A stretch of DNA of 64,000 nucleotides from Roseobacter sp. (GTDB lineage: Bacteria > Pseudomonadota > Alphaproteobacteria > Rhodobacterales > Rhodobacteraceae), in the NCBI GenBank assembly GCA_002731875.1, contig PCCY01000022.1, positions 61,005 to 125,004 on the forward strand. Direction: 5' to 3'. Made by a program: the position numbers and the translations under genes. Below are positions 24,780 through 33,392 of this stretch, piece after piece. The notes under the pieces are model-generated. The model saw only the letters and a program-made list of their open reading frames with translations, ran no database searches and had not been told where the DNA came from. How positions within the stretch are numbered: the stretch's first letter is position 1; every line of letters begins with the position of its first letter.

Positions 24780-25826
24780 TTACCCGCCGCGCACAGTGTC
24801 AATCATCAGCTGGACATTGTCGGGATTTGCGTCTGGCGTGATCCCATGACCCAGGTTGAAAATATGCGGGCCCTTGGAAAATGCCTGGACGATGGCGCGT
24901 GTATTGTCGACCAATGCCTGCCCCCCGGTGACCATGTGCGTCGACGCAAGGTTGCCCTGCACGCACCCATCGACCTGCACATTCTGTGCAGCCCATTCCG
25001 CCGAAACAGAGTTATCCAGCGCCACGCAATCCACGCCGGTCTTTTTCGCGAAACCGATATATTTCTCTCCGGCTTCCCGGGGAAAGCCGATGATCGGAAC
25101 TCCCGGATGGCGTTTTTTCAGCTCTTGGGTAATCTCGCGCGCCGGGGCCAGGGCGTATTTATCGAACGCATCCCCCGGCAGCGACCCTGCCCAGCTATCG
25201 AAAATTTTCATCACTTCCGCGCCCGCCTCTATCTGGGCAGACATGTATTCGATCGTGGCTTTTGTGATCAGATCCAGCAGCTTCTCAAACAGCTCATTGT
25301 TTTCATTTCGCAGCAGATGCGCTGGACCTTGGTCCTTGGTGCCCTTTCCCGCGATCATATAAGTCGCCACAGTCCAAGGTGCCCCGGCAAAGCCGATCAA
25401 CGTGGTTTGCGGTGGCAAGGCCCCGACAAGGTTGCGGACAGTCTGATAGATCGGGTTCAGCGTTTCGTGGATATCCTCCACCGGCTTGAGCTTTTCGAAA
25501 TCGGCTTGCACCGTAACCGTCGACAGACGCGGGCCTTCGCCGGTAACAAACCACAGATCCGCCCCCAGAGCCTGCGGAACCAGCAAGATGTCGGCGAACA
25601 GTATTGCCGCGTCGAAACCATAGCGCCGGATAGGCTGCAACGTCACCTCGGTGGCAAGATCAGGATTATAGCAAAGTGACAAAAAATCGCCCGCCTGCGC
25701 GCGCGTCGCTTTGTATTCCGGCAGATAGCGGCCCGCCTGACGCATCATCCAGATCGGAGGAGTAGGCAGGGTCTCACCTGCGAGCGCACGCAGAACGGTT
25801 TTCGTTTCAGGGGTGTTCTGCGACAT
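24780..25826 (-). CDS. hemE: Uroporphyrinogen decarboxylase
   Basis: 348 residues if ATG 25826 is used (GAGG six bases upstream; ATG 25841 and 25832 are alternatives). Conserved motifs: [16 protein letters not shown] near residue 25, with the Arg pair that binds the substrate carboxylates, [17 protein letters not shown], and [16 protein letters not shown] near 140. It converts uroporphyrinogen III to coproporphyrinogen III. The gene is divergent from hemC with a gap of 107 bases, so the two haem genes may share control. Confidence 0.96.
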   Translation of the reverse strand: MSQNTPETKTVLRALAGETLPTPPIWMMRQAGRYLPEYKATRAQAGDFLSLCYNPDLATEVTLQPIRRYGFDAAILFADILLVPQALGADLWFVTGEGPRLSTVTVQADFEKLKPVEDIHETLNPIYQTVRNLVGALPPQTTLIGFAGAPWTVATYMIAGKGTKDQGPAHLLRNENNELFEKLLDLITKATIEYMSAQIEAGAEVMKIFDSWAGSLPGDAFDKYALAPAREITQELKKRHPGVPIIGFPREAGEKYIGFAKKTGVDCVALDNSVSAEWAAQNVQVDGCVQGNLASTHMVTGGQALVDNTRAIVQAFSKGPHIFNLGHGITPDANPDNVQLMIDTVRGG

Positions 25827-25933
25827 GGTCATCCTCATCAATGTGGCTTTTCTCTTAGGTCAAGATGTAACGGCTGGATGTCAAGGCACTGCTGGCGCTT
25901 GTCAGATCAAATTCTCCGTCCTAAAGAAGGGCC

Positions 25934-26881
25934 ATGCAACTGAATCTGCCCACCCCCGAAAACCCAATGCGCATCGGCACTCGCGGCTCGCCGCTTGCTA
26001 TGGCCCAAGCTTACGAAACGCGCGCACGGCTTGCCGCCGCATTCGAAATCCCGCAAGCCGCATTCGAAATTGTGGTCATCAAGGTGACCGGAGACCTCAT
26101 CCAAGACCGTTCGCTGAAAGAAATCGGCGGCAAGGGGCTGTTTACCCGCGAAATCGAAGAAGAATTATTGGCCGGCAAGATCGACATCGCTGTGCATTCC
26201 ATGAAGGATATGCCAACCATTCAGCCGGGCGGCCTGCTGCTTGACACATTTCTGCCGCGCGAAGATCCACGCGATGCGTTTGTCGCCTCGACCCTCTCGT
26301 CACTGGACCAGCTCGACCATAACGCCGTCGTCGGAACCTCCAGCCTGCGCCGCCGCGCGCAACTGCTGCATCGCCGCCCCGACCTGACCGTGGTGGAATT
26401 TCGCGGCAACGTCCAAACCCGCCTCAGAAAACTCGCCGATGGCGTGGCCGAATGCACCTTTCTTGCGATGGCAGGGCTAAACCGGCTCGGCATGGAGAAT
26501 GTACCGGCCACCCCGGTCGAGGTCACGGATATGCTGCCCGCCGTGGCGCAGGGAGCCATCGGCATCGAGCGACGTGCCGGTGATATCGACACCGAGGCCA
26601 TGCTGACCGCTATCCACGACATCCCCACAGGCCAGCGCCTGACCGCCGAACGGGCTTTTCTTCTGACCCTCGATGGCTCGTGCGAGACCCCGATCGCCGG
26701 TCTCGCAACGCTCAGCGGTGACACGCTGCATCTGCAGGGCGAAGTGCTCCGCCCCGACGGGTCTGAAGTCATAAGCGGGCATCGTACAGGACCAATCGTC
26801 GCGGGAGGGCAAATGGGGGTCGACCTCGCCAGCGAGCTGCTAGCGCAAGCGGGTCCGCACTTTTTTGATTGGCGCGCGTGA
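25934..26881 (+). CDS. hemC: Hydroxymethylbilane synthase (porphobilinogen deaminase)
   Basis: 315 residues. Motifs: RIGTRGSPLAMAQA at residues 13-26, FTREIEEELLAGKIDIAVHSMKDMPT near 75 (with the catalytic Asp and Lys), GTSSLRRRAQLL, and LDGSCETPIAG near 250, whose Cys carries the dipyrromethane cofactor. It polymerises four porphobilinogens. AAGAAGG lies before ATG 25934. Divergent from hemE; a 21-base palindrome follows 40 bases after its stop. Confidence 0.96.
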   Translation: MQLNLPTPENPMRIGTRGSPLAMAQAYETRARLAAAFEIPQAAFEIVVIKVTGDLIQDRSLKEIGGKGLFTREIEEELLAGKIDIAVHSMKDMPTIQPGGLLLDTFLPREDPRDAFVASTLSSLDQLDHNAVVGTSSLRRRAQLLHRRPDLTVVEFRGNVQTRLRKLADGVAECTFLAMAGLNRLGMENVPATPVEVTDMLPAVAQGAIGIERRAGDIDTEAMLTAIHDIPTGQRLTAERAFLLTLDGSCETPIAGLATLSGDTLHLQGEVLRPDGSEVISGHRTGPIVAGGQMGVDLASELLAQAGPHFFDWRA

Positions 26882-26919
26882 CTGAAACCACGCTTTTCCC
26901 AACAATGCCTCGCATAAAT

Positions 26920-26940
26920 CACAAAGTTTGAAACTTTGTG
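26920..26940. repeat. Perfect 21-base palindrome before the fasciclin gene
   Basis: CACAAAGTTT-G-AAACTTTGTG, ten-base arms around one G. It lies 40 bases after hemC and about 63 bases before the FAS1 gene. It could be an operator for the FAS1 gene; a one-base loop makes it poor as an RNA hairpin terminator. Confidence 0.6.
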
Positions 26941-27003
26941 ACCAGGCTCACGTTTCTTCAGCATGATCATTAAGGTCACATATTCGAAACTCAGGAGCCT
27001 ACT

Positions 27004-27582
27004 ATGACTTTCACCAAAAAAATGATGTCGGCGACCGCCGCACTCGCACTCACAGCCGGTGCCGCATTCGCTGATGCACACTCCATGAACCACATGAACA
27101 ATATGGTTGGTGGGGCAGAGATGTTCGCCGACAAGAACATCGTCGAAAACGCAGTGAATTCCGCGGACCACACAACACTTGTCGCGGCAGTCAAGGCAGC
27201 AGGGCTCGTAGACACGCTTTCTGGCCCCGGTCCATTCACTGTTTTCGCACCTACAAACGAAGCGTTCGACCGGCTCGAACCAGGCGCGGTGGACATGCTG
27301 CTGAAACCTGAAAACAAAGATCAGCTGACCAAAGTACTGACCTGTCATGTGGTCGACAAAGCAATCATGGCCGAGGCCCTTCAGGACATGATTACCGACA
27401 ACGGCGGCAGCACCGCCATCCCCACGCTGGGAGGCTGCATCCTTACCGCGTCCTTCACCGACGAGGGTAAAATTCTCCTCACGGACGAGAATGACAATGG
27501 TGCGATGGTGTCGATCGCGAACGTCCAGCAATCCAATGGTCTGATCCACGTCATCGACGGTGTTATGCTGCCGCGCCAATAA
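27004..27582 (+). CDS. Secreted fasciclin (FAS1) domain protein
   Basis: 192 residues: a Sec signal peptide (MMSATAALALTAGAAFA, cleaved near residue 23), a short His/Met-rich stretch (HSMNHMNNM) and one FAS1 domain with GPFTVFAPTNEAFDRL (H1 motif) and GLIHVIDGVMLP (H2 motif). FAS1 domains mediate adhesion or extracellular contacts. The Met/His patch could bind metal but this is only a composition remark. Two cysteines (TCHVV and GGCIL) may form a disulphide. CAGGAG precedes ATG 27004; monocistronic, with a terminator after it. Confidence 0.9.
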   Translation: MTFTKKMMSATAALALTAGAAFADAHSMNHMNNMVGGAEMFADKNIVENAVNSADHTTLVAAVKAAGLVDTLSGPGPFTVFAPTNEAFDRLEPGAVDMLLKPENKDQLTKVLTCHVVDKAIMAEALQDMITDNGGSTAIPTLGGCILTASFTDEGKILLTDENDNGAMVSIANVQQSNGLIHVIDGVMLPRQ

Positions 27583-27613
27583 TCAGACGGCCAAATCTGT
27601 GATCTGACCACCG

Positions 27614-27650
27614 GGCCCTTTGCTGAACCAGGCAAGGGGCCTGCTTGTTT
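27614..27650 (+). terminator. Terminator between the FAS1 gene and hemF
   Basis: GGCCCTTTGC (27614-27623) pairs with GCAAGGGGCC (27632-27641) with one G-U pair; TGCTTGTTT follows. It ends the plus-strand FAS1 transcript 31 bases after the stop codon. Confidence 0.7.
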
Positions 27651-27733
27651 ATGTTCCAAATGGATCATTATCCCGGGGGAGTCCGCAGGACGGGGGCTGG
27701 CCCCCTCCCGCACCCGCCGTTGCAGACCGATGT

Positions 27734-28627
27734 TCAGACCCATTTCGCCAACGGTGGTAAGCTCATCAAAACCGCGTCCGCATCATGGCCGGTTTCCAGC
27801 CCGAACTTGGTTCCACGATCATACACCAGGTTATACTCTGCATACAGACCCCGGTGAATAAGCTGCGTATCCTTGTCGGCTTGGGTCCAATCCTGCCCTT
27901 TGCGCCGATTTACCAAGGGAACGAACGCCGGCAGGAATGCCCGCCCGATGTCCTGGGTCAGACTGAAATCGGCCTCCCAATCGCCGGAACACCGGTCATC
28001 CATAAATATGCCGCCGACCCCCCGGGCGCGATGTCGATGTGGGATATAGAAATACTCATCCGCCCAAGCTTTCAGCTTGGGATACAAAGCGCCATCATGC
28101 GGGTCTAAATGCTGTTTCTGCTGGTCATGAAAATGCGCCGTGTCTTCGGCATATTCGATACATGGGTTTAAATCCGAACCGCCGCCGAACCACCACGCAT
28201 GTGGCGTCCAGAACATGCGTGTGTTCATGTGTACGGCTGGCACATGAGGGTTTTGCATATGCGCCACAAGGCTGATCCCCGAAGCCCAGAATCGCGGGTC
28301 TTCGTGCATTCCGGGTATACCTTTTCGGGCAGCCATGGCCAGTTGGGCCTGCTCACCCAAAGTTCCGTAAACCGTCGACACATTGACGCCTACCTTTTCA
28401 AACACCCGTCCGCCGCGCATGACGCTCATCAACCCACCGCCAGCATCTGATCCGTCTTTGCTGCTGCGCGTGGTCTCGCTTACGTCAAACGCCCCCGGTG
28501 GTTCATTGGTCAACGGGCCCGACGCGTGGTCGCGCTCCAACCCTTCAAATGCCTCGACAATCTGATCTCTCAGACTGCGAAACCATGTTGCCGCACGACG
28601 TTTATTTTCCTCGAAACCGTCGTTCAT
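27734..28627 (-). CDS. hemF: Oxygen-dependent coproporphyrinogen III oxidase
   Basis: 297 residues, normal for HemF. Signature stretches: GVNVSTVYG, AVHMNTRMFWTPHAWWFGGG near residue 130, DLNPCIEY and HRARGVGGIFMDD near 200. It oxidises coproporphyrinogen III to protoporphyrinogen IX with O2. It is the last gene of a tight minus-strand operon (clpS, rsmC-like, SDR, hemF), 24 bases after the SDR stop. Having the aerobic enzyme fits the oxygen-dependent catabolism encoded elsewhere in the window. Confidence 0.97.
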   Translation of the reverse strand: MNDGFEENKRRAATWFRSLRDQIVEAFEGLERDHASGPLTNEPPGAFDVSETTRSSKDGSDAGGGLMSVMRGGRVFEKVGVNVSTVYGTLGEQAQLAMAARKGIPGMHEDPRFWASGISLVAHMQNPHVPAVHMNTRMFWTPHAWWFGGGSDLNPCIEYAEDTAHFHDQQKQHLDPHDGALYPKLKAWADEYFYIPHRHRARGVGGIFMDDRCSGDWEADFSLTQDIGRAFLPAFVPLVNRRKGQDWTQADKDTQLIHRGLYAEYNLVYDRGTKFGLETGHDADAVLMSLPPLAKWV

Positions 28628-28651
28628 ATCTTTTCGCCCTGTCCTACCAAT

Positions 28652-29452
28652 TTAATGCGCCGGCGCACCCGCTGCATCCAGCAGGGACCGACCACCGTCA
28701 ACCACCACGACCTCTCCTGTCATGAAGCTCGAACTATCCGCAGCCAGGTACTGTATGGTGTCAGTCAGCTCAGAGGGGGACGCAATCCGCCCGAGAGGGG
28801 TGTGGTTGCGAATATCATCGCGCCATTCTCGGTTGTCGGCGACTGAGGCTTTCAACGATCCGCTCATCACCGACCCGAATGCCACGGCATTCACGCGAAT
28901 GCGATGCGGTGCCAGCGTAAGCGCCATCGACCGCGTCATCTGCTCAAGAGCGGCGGCTGCCATTGAATACGCCATCAATTCAGGCCGGGTATGGCGCGAC
29001 GCAATAGAGCTCAGGTTGATAATGCTGCCCACGGCACCGTCCGATTGACCTTCAGCCTGTTTGATCATCCGCTTGGCCACCTGCTGTGTCAGCTGCATGG
29101 CCGTCATTACGTTTTCCTGCCACAGTGTCTCTACGCTGGTATCGTCGCTGTCCAACGCATCCGTGGGCAGGAACTGCCGCGATGCGTTCACCAAAACATC
29201 CACCTCGTCAAACGCGTCAATCGTCGCCGATACAAGGTTTGCGATGGTCAGACGCTGCCGTAGGTCACCGGCGAAAAAACGGATATTCCCTTCATCTCTG
29301 GCGTCACCCAGCTCATCGGCAAGCGCCTTTTCGTCCATGTCGGCGCACATGACGTTCGCACCTTTATCCGCAAATTGCCGCGCAATAGCCAGGCCGATCC
29401 CATTGGCCGCCCCCGTGATGATCACGCTTTTGCCGGAAATGGAAAATGACAT
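28652..29452 (-). CDS. Short-chain dehydrogenase/reductase with altered active site
   Basis: 266 residues of the SDR family: cofactor motif TGAANGIG near residue 14, CADMDEKAL (Asp after beta-2, favouring NAD), NLSSIAS with the catalytic Ser near 147, and a C-terminal GEVVVVDGGRSL. The active-site YxxxK reads YSMAA, so the Lys is replaced by Ala although the Tyr stays; NNAG reads VNAS. It may have a different chemistry or be inactive. It lies between the rsmC-like gene (24-base gap) and hemF (24-base gap), so it is expressed with haem synthesis. Confidence 0.82.
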   Translation of the reverse strand: MSFSISGKSVIITGAANGIGLAIARQFADKGANVMCADMDEKALADELGDARDEGNIRFFAGDLRQRLTIANLVSATIDAFDEVDVLVNASRQFLPTDALDSDDTSVETLWQENVMTAMQLTQQVAKRMIKQAEGQSDGAVGSIINLSSIASRHTRPELMAYSMAAAALEQMTRSMALTLAPHRIRVNAVAFGSVMSGSLKASVADNREWRDDIRNHTPLGRIASPSELTDTIQYLAADSSSFMTGEVVVVDGGRSLLDAAGAPAH

Positions 29453-29476
29453 TACTCGTTCCTTTTATCACACAAC

Positions 29477-30469
29477 CTAGCGTCGTTTTCGCAAGGGTCG
29501 CGCCGCATGAAACAGTTTGAACCGTGCATCGCCGCCGATTTCCTCGACATGGACAAACCGGGTCTTCAACTCTGCCTCATAGGGCAAATGACGGTTCGCC
29601 ACCATCCACAACTTGCCTTGCGGTGACAGGATACGCGCAGCGGCGGCCACAAACGCTTGCCCTATCTGCGGTTCCGCGGCACGGCCAATATGAAACGGCG
29701 GGTTCATGATTACCGCGTCCATACGATGCGGAGGCTCCCAGGTGGTCGCATCCTCCCACAAAAATTCGGCACGCTCGTCGGTCACGTTTCGACGGGCGCA
29801 TTCCAATGCCATGTGTCCCGCTTCGACAAGGTATATCTTCTTGATGGTTTCACGGGTCAACGCATGTGCTGACAAAAAGCCCCAGCCCGCGCCAAGATCC
29901 GCCACCTCTGCGCCCAGGTTTTCAGGTAATGCATCGACCAACAGCGCCGACGCCAAATCCACACCATCGGCTGAAAAGACACCCGGTGCGGTCCAGAACC
30001 CGCCATCCATCAACGACGGGCCTTGCTTCCAATCCGCAAAGAATTCCGCTGCGGGTTCAGAGATCCAGAACATCTTGCCGTGCGCTTTGGAAATCGGGCC
30101 GCGCACCGTTACCCGCGTACGCATCTCGCGCAGGATGCTATCCACGCCATCGGTCTTCTGCCCGTCAACAACCACAATGCCGTCGCAGACTTCGCACGCA
30201 TCGGCGATCAACGCGCGGGCTTCGTTTTTGGCGCGCGGCAGGCAGACAATGCAGGCCGCGTACCTGTCCTTGACGTTACGCACGACGTCATAGCCCCGTG
30301 CCGTCCACGCATCGTAATCCGGCTTGAATCCCTGAATGATTTGGATGCGATCTTTATCAATTCCCGGCAAATCCGCATCGAGGGGGGGGTGAAAGACAGC
30401 AATTGTTCCTTCGGGGGGTAGGTCCAAACCGTCGCCGTCAAGCGCCAGCAGCAATCGTGCATCTATCAC
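29477..30469 (-). CDS. RsmC-like class I methyltransferase (16S rRNA guanine-N2)
   Basis: 330 residues with two related domains, as in RsmC. The C-terminal one holds the SAM site EVADLGAGWGFLSAHAL near residue 190 and the catalytic MNPPFHIG near 255, the NPPF motif of base N-methyltransferases. The N-terminal domain is a degenerate copy (AACIVCLPRAKNEARALI). Family members methylate G1207 of 16S rRNA; substrate here is inferred. Located 3 bases after clpS and 24 before the SDR gene. Confidence 0.85.
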   Translation of the reverse strand: MIDARLLLALDGDGLDLPPEGTIAVFHPPLDADLPGIDKDRIQIIQGFKPDYDAWTARGYDVVRNVKDRYAACIVCLPRAKNEARALIADACEVCDGIVVVDGQKTDGVDSILREMRTRVTVRGPISKAHGKMFWISEPAAEFFADWKQGPSLMDGGFWTAPGVFSADGVDLASALLVDALPENLGAEVADLGAGWGFLSAHALTRETIKKIYLVEAGHMALECARRNVTDERAEFLWEDATTWEPPHRMDAVIMNPPFHIGRAAEPQIGQAFVAAAARILSPQGKLWMVANRHLPYEAELKTRFVHVEEIGGDARFKLFHAARPLRKRR

Positions 30470-30472
30470 GTA

Positions 30473-30814
30473 TTATTCTTCTTTTTCCATTGTGCATTGA
30501 AGCGGGTGCTGATGTCGCCGGGCGAAATCCATAACCTGCGCGACTTTGGTCTCGGCGATCTCGTGACTGAACACACCGACCACAGCCAGCCCCTTCTTGT
30601 GAACAGTGAGCATGATTTCAAAGGCCTGCGCGTGATTCAGACCAAAAAAGCGCTCAAGCACCAGAACCACGAACTCCATCGGCGTGAAGTCGTCATTTAG
30701 CAGCAGCACCTTGTATAAAGGTGGCCGCTTGGTTTTTGGTTTGGTCTTGGTCAACAGATCGGTTTCGTCGTCATCCCGATCTTTGCCAGCCATCATCTGA
30801 TCATCAAGGCGCAT
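30473..30814 (-). CDS. clpS: ClpS adaptor protein
   Basis: 113 residues from ATG 30814 (AGGAGC five bases upstream); the longer open frame is non-coding. The ClpS core is intact: [19 protein letters not shown] near residue 31 with the Asn-Asp pair that holds N-degron residues, and [20 protein letters not shown] near 70. It hands substrates to ClpAP. First gene of the clpS-rsmC-SDR-hemF operon; the divergent HAD gene starts 90 bases away. Confidence 0.95.
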   Translation of the reverse strand: MRLDDQMMAGKDRDDDETDLLTKTKPKTKRPPLYKVLLLNDDFTPMEFVVLVLERFFGLNHAQAFEIMLTVHKKGLAVVGVFSHEIAETKVAQVMDFARRHQHPLQCTMEKEE

Positions 30815-30904
30815 CGCTGCTCCTGTGTGAGAAGTCGTTTCAAGTGAATCGTATAGCGGTCTATATAACCTGAAAGCGTAATTAGAAAAGAGGCAGTGCC
30901 AAAG

Positions 30905-31606
30905 ATGACACGGCAGATCACCACGATCGGCTTTGATGCCGATGACACTCTTTGGCATAACGAACGCTTTTTTACGTTAACTCAGGCCAAGTTGGCCGAT
31001 TTGCTGCGCGATTATTCCGACCCTGAAAACCTCATGGAAAGGTTGCTCGCCGCAGAACAAAGGAACCTTCCGCATTATGGCTATGGCATCAAGGGGTTTA
31101 CCCTGTCGATGGTCGAAACCGCGGTCGAGGTGACCGACGGACAGGTCCCTGCGAGGGTCATCGCCGAAATACTGAGCGCCGGACGCGAGATGCTAGCCCA
31201 TCCGGTTGAACTGTTGCCATATGTTCAGCCGACGCTCGACGCGCTGCGGGAAGACTACAAACTGGTCATGATCACCAAAGGGGATCTACTGGATCAGGAA
31301 CGAAAGCTTGCGGAATCGGGGTTACGCCAGATGTTTGATGCGGTCGAGATTGTTTCGGATAAAACCGCTGACGTCTACGCGCGCGTATTCAATCAGCATG
31401 GGGACGGACCCGAGCGCGGCATGATGGTAGGGGACTCGATGAAGTCAGATATCGTTCCGATGATTTCGGCGGGCGGCTGGGGGGTGCACATCCCGAATGG
31501 AACCCCATGGGCGCTTGAATTTGCACCCGCACCCGGCCCTGAAACCCGATATGAACAAATCGAAGCGTTGAACGATTTGCCGCCGATTTTAGACAAGCTC
31601 ATCTAG
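30905..31606 (+). CDS. HAD-family phosphatase
   Basis: 233 residues from ATG 30905; GTG 30896 is an alternative, since GAGG sits between the two. HAD motifs are present: GFDADDTLW (motif I with both Asp), VMITKGD (motif II), a Lys near [11 protein letters not shown] (motif III) and [11 protein letters not shown] (motif IV). A helical cap lies between motifs I and II. Similar to the YjjG/PynA group of nucleotidase-like HADs, but the substrate cannot be read. Monocistronic, divergent from clpS. Confidence 0.85.
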   Translation: MTRQITTIGFDADDTLWHNERFFTLTQAKLADLLRDYSDPENLMERLLAAEQRNLPHYGYGIKGFTLSMVETAVEVTDGQVPARVIAEILSAGREMLAHPVELLPYVQPTLDALREDYKLVMITKGDLLDQERKLAESGLRQMFDAVEIVSDKTADVYARVFNQHGDGPERGMMVGDSMKSDIVPMISAGGWGVHIPNGTPWALEFAPAPGPETRYEQIEALNDLPPILDKLI

Positions 31607-31846
31607 AGGATTCGTCAGACCGGTATGCCACAACTACGGCAACTTGCCGCCACATTCCTGCCACATTCGCTTCTATAGTGGTTAAGCGGTAAGCACCCCC
31701 TAGATGTGCCGCTGACAATTTTTATCTTTTCGACAGTTGATTGATATCAACGGGTTTATCGAAAATTCGACCTATGGTAAGCTAGCCTTAATAAACAGAG
31801 GCCAGTCGAAAAATCGGCGGTCCGAGGCAGAGCAAAGGCAGTTATA

Positions 31847-33355
31847 ATGAGAGCGCGGCGTGTACAGCCAGCCCGGTATGGGCTATTTATCCTTGCGGCT
31901 ATATGGGTCTTGTTGATCCTTCCGCTTAGCGCCATGGCAGCCCCCTATGCTGCTTATGTGATAGACGCCCGCACGGGCGAGGTTTTACACTCCAACAACG
32001 CTGACACGCGATTACACCCGGCATCGCTGACAAAGATGATGACACTCTACATCGCTTTCGAGGCTATCAAGCGTGGCGAGATTTCGATCGACAACAAAGT
32101 CAAGATCAGCAGCAATGCGGCGTCGGAACCTCCTAGCAAACTGGGTTTGAAAAGCGGTCAGACCATCGCATTGCGCTATTTGATCCGGGCCGCCGCTGTG
32201 AAGTCGGCAAACGACGCCGCAACAGCAATTGGCGAGGCCATCGAAGGGTCGGAAGCAAAGTTCGCACGCCGGATGAACCGTACTGCCAAAGCGCTTGGGA
32301 TGAAAAATACCACGTTCAAGAACGCCCATGGCCTGACCGAGGCGGGGCATATGTCTACCGCCCATGACATGACCATTTTGGGTCGCCACCTGCTTTACGA
32401 TTTTCCGGAATACTATAACCTGTTTTCGCGTATCACAGCGGATGCGGGTGTGCGCAAGGTAAGCCACACAAACCGCCGGTTTCTTACGTCCTACAAAGGT
32501 GCGGACGGTATCAAGACGGGCTATACCCGTGCCGCAGGATTTAATCTGGTGGCGTCGGCTGAGCGTGGCAACGAGCGTGTGATCGTGACCGTGTTTGGCG
32601 GAACATCCACATCGGCGCGTAACGCGAAAGTCGCAGAGCTGATGGATCTGGGCTTCCGTCGTGCTCCATCCAAGGCACCACTCCACAAGCCTGCGAAACC
32701 GTCGTATGTGGATGTCGAAGACATACCGATGGCATCTAACGGCGCTGCTGGCAAAACCATCCGAGTGGTGGGCGCGGTTACTTCGTCGAAGCGCCCGAAC
32801 CTGCGCCCAGGTTCAACTGTCGAAGTGGTTGTTGCGACCGCCGAAAAGCCACAGGCCACCTCGCCGATCTTCAAAGCTGACATTACCGCCGCCTTGCAGG
32901 AAGCGCAAAAAACAGTTCCGGTACAGGCAGTTGCACCTGTCCCACGACCGTCCGCACCAGAGGCTGAGGCGGTAAAGGTCGCCGCTGTTTCGATGCGCCC
33001 TATCCAACGTCCGGCAGAGACAGAGCCAGCCGCGGAAGTGATAAAGGTCGCGCAAGTCGCCAAGATCAAAAAGGTCCCCGCGGCCCCCGAAGTTATCACC
33101 CGCGTTTCGACGTCGGGTGGTCGGCACTGGGGCGTCAACGTCGGTCGCTATCCAAGCCGGTATGCAGCCGAGAAAGTATTGCTCAAGACCGCCCTGTCAG
33201 AGATTTCGACGCTGGATGGCACATTGCGCAAGGTTGTACAGCGACCACAGGGGTTTGACGCAAACTTTCTGGGTATGACCCGCGAAACCGCAGACCTCGC
33301 CTGTCGCAGGCTGGTTGCGCGCAATGTCAATTGTTTCATGATTGGGCCAAGCTGA
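31847..33355 (+). CDS. D-alanyl-D-alanine carboxypeptidase (DD-peptidase) with SPOR-like end
   Basis: 502 residues. An N-terminal signal anchor (LFILAAIWVLLILPLSAMAA) is followed by a class S11 peptidase with HPASLTKMMTLY (SxxK, near residue 59), KSANDAA (SxN, near 118) and GIKTGYTRAAG (KTG, near 225). A proline- and alanine-rich linker of about 130 residues leads to a C-terminal SPOR-like domain (HWGVNVGRYPSRYAAEKVLL) that would bind septal peptidoglycan. The enzyme trims pentapeptide stems in the periplasm. The 240 bases upstream hold no other gene. Confidence 0.93.
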   Translation: MRARRVQPARYGLFILAAIWVLLILPLSAMAAPYAAYVIDARTGEVLHSNNADTRLHPASLTKMMTLYIAFEAIKRGEISIDNKVKISSNAASEPPSKLGLKSGQTIALRYLIRAAAVKSANDAATAIGEAIEGSEAKFARRMNRTAKALGMKNTTFKNAHGLTEAGHMSTAHDMTILGRHLLYDFPEYYNLFSRITADAGVRKVSHTNRRFLTSYKGADGIKTGYTRAAGFNLVASAERGNERVIVTVFGGTSTSARNAKVAELMDLGFRRAPSKAPLHKPAKPSYVDVEDIPMASNGAAGKTIRVVGAVTSSKRPNLRPGSTVEVVVATAEKPQATSPIFKADITAALQEAQKTVPVQAVAPVPRPSAPEAEAVKVAAVSMRPIQRPAETEPAAEVIKVAQVAKIKKVPAAPEVITRVSTSGGRHWGVNVGRYPSRYAAEKVLLKTALSEISTLDGTLRKVVQRPQGFDANFLGMTRETADLACRRLVARNVNCFMIGPS

Positions 33356-33362
33356 AAACCAG

Positions 33363-33392
33363 CCTTGCTTCAGGTCGTCGCCTGAAGCAAGG
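33363..33392. terminator. Perfect hairpin at a convergent gene junction
   Basis: CCTTGCTTCAGG (33363-33374) and CCTGAAGCAAGG (33381-33392) form a perfect 12-base stem with a 6-base loop. It begins 8 bases after the carboxypeptidase stop and includes the stop codon and last codons of yejF on the other strand. There is no T run of note on either side. It probably acts as a bidirectional terminator or 3' stabiliser. Confidence 0.65.

Noticed and set aside
29706..30421. Long plus-strand frames over the rsmC-like gene
   Set aside because: They mirror the minus-strand coding region and show no protein family; the minus-strand product has clear methyltransferase motifs.
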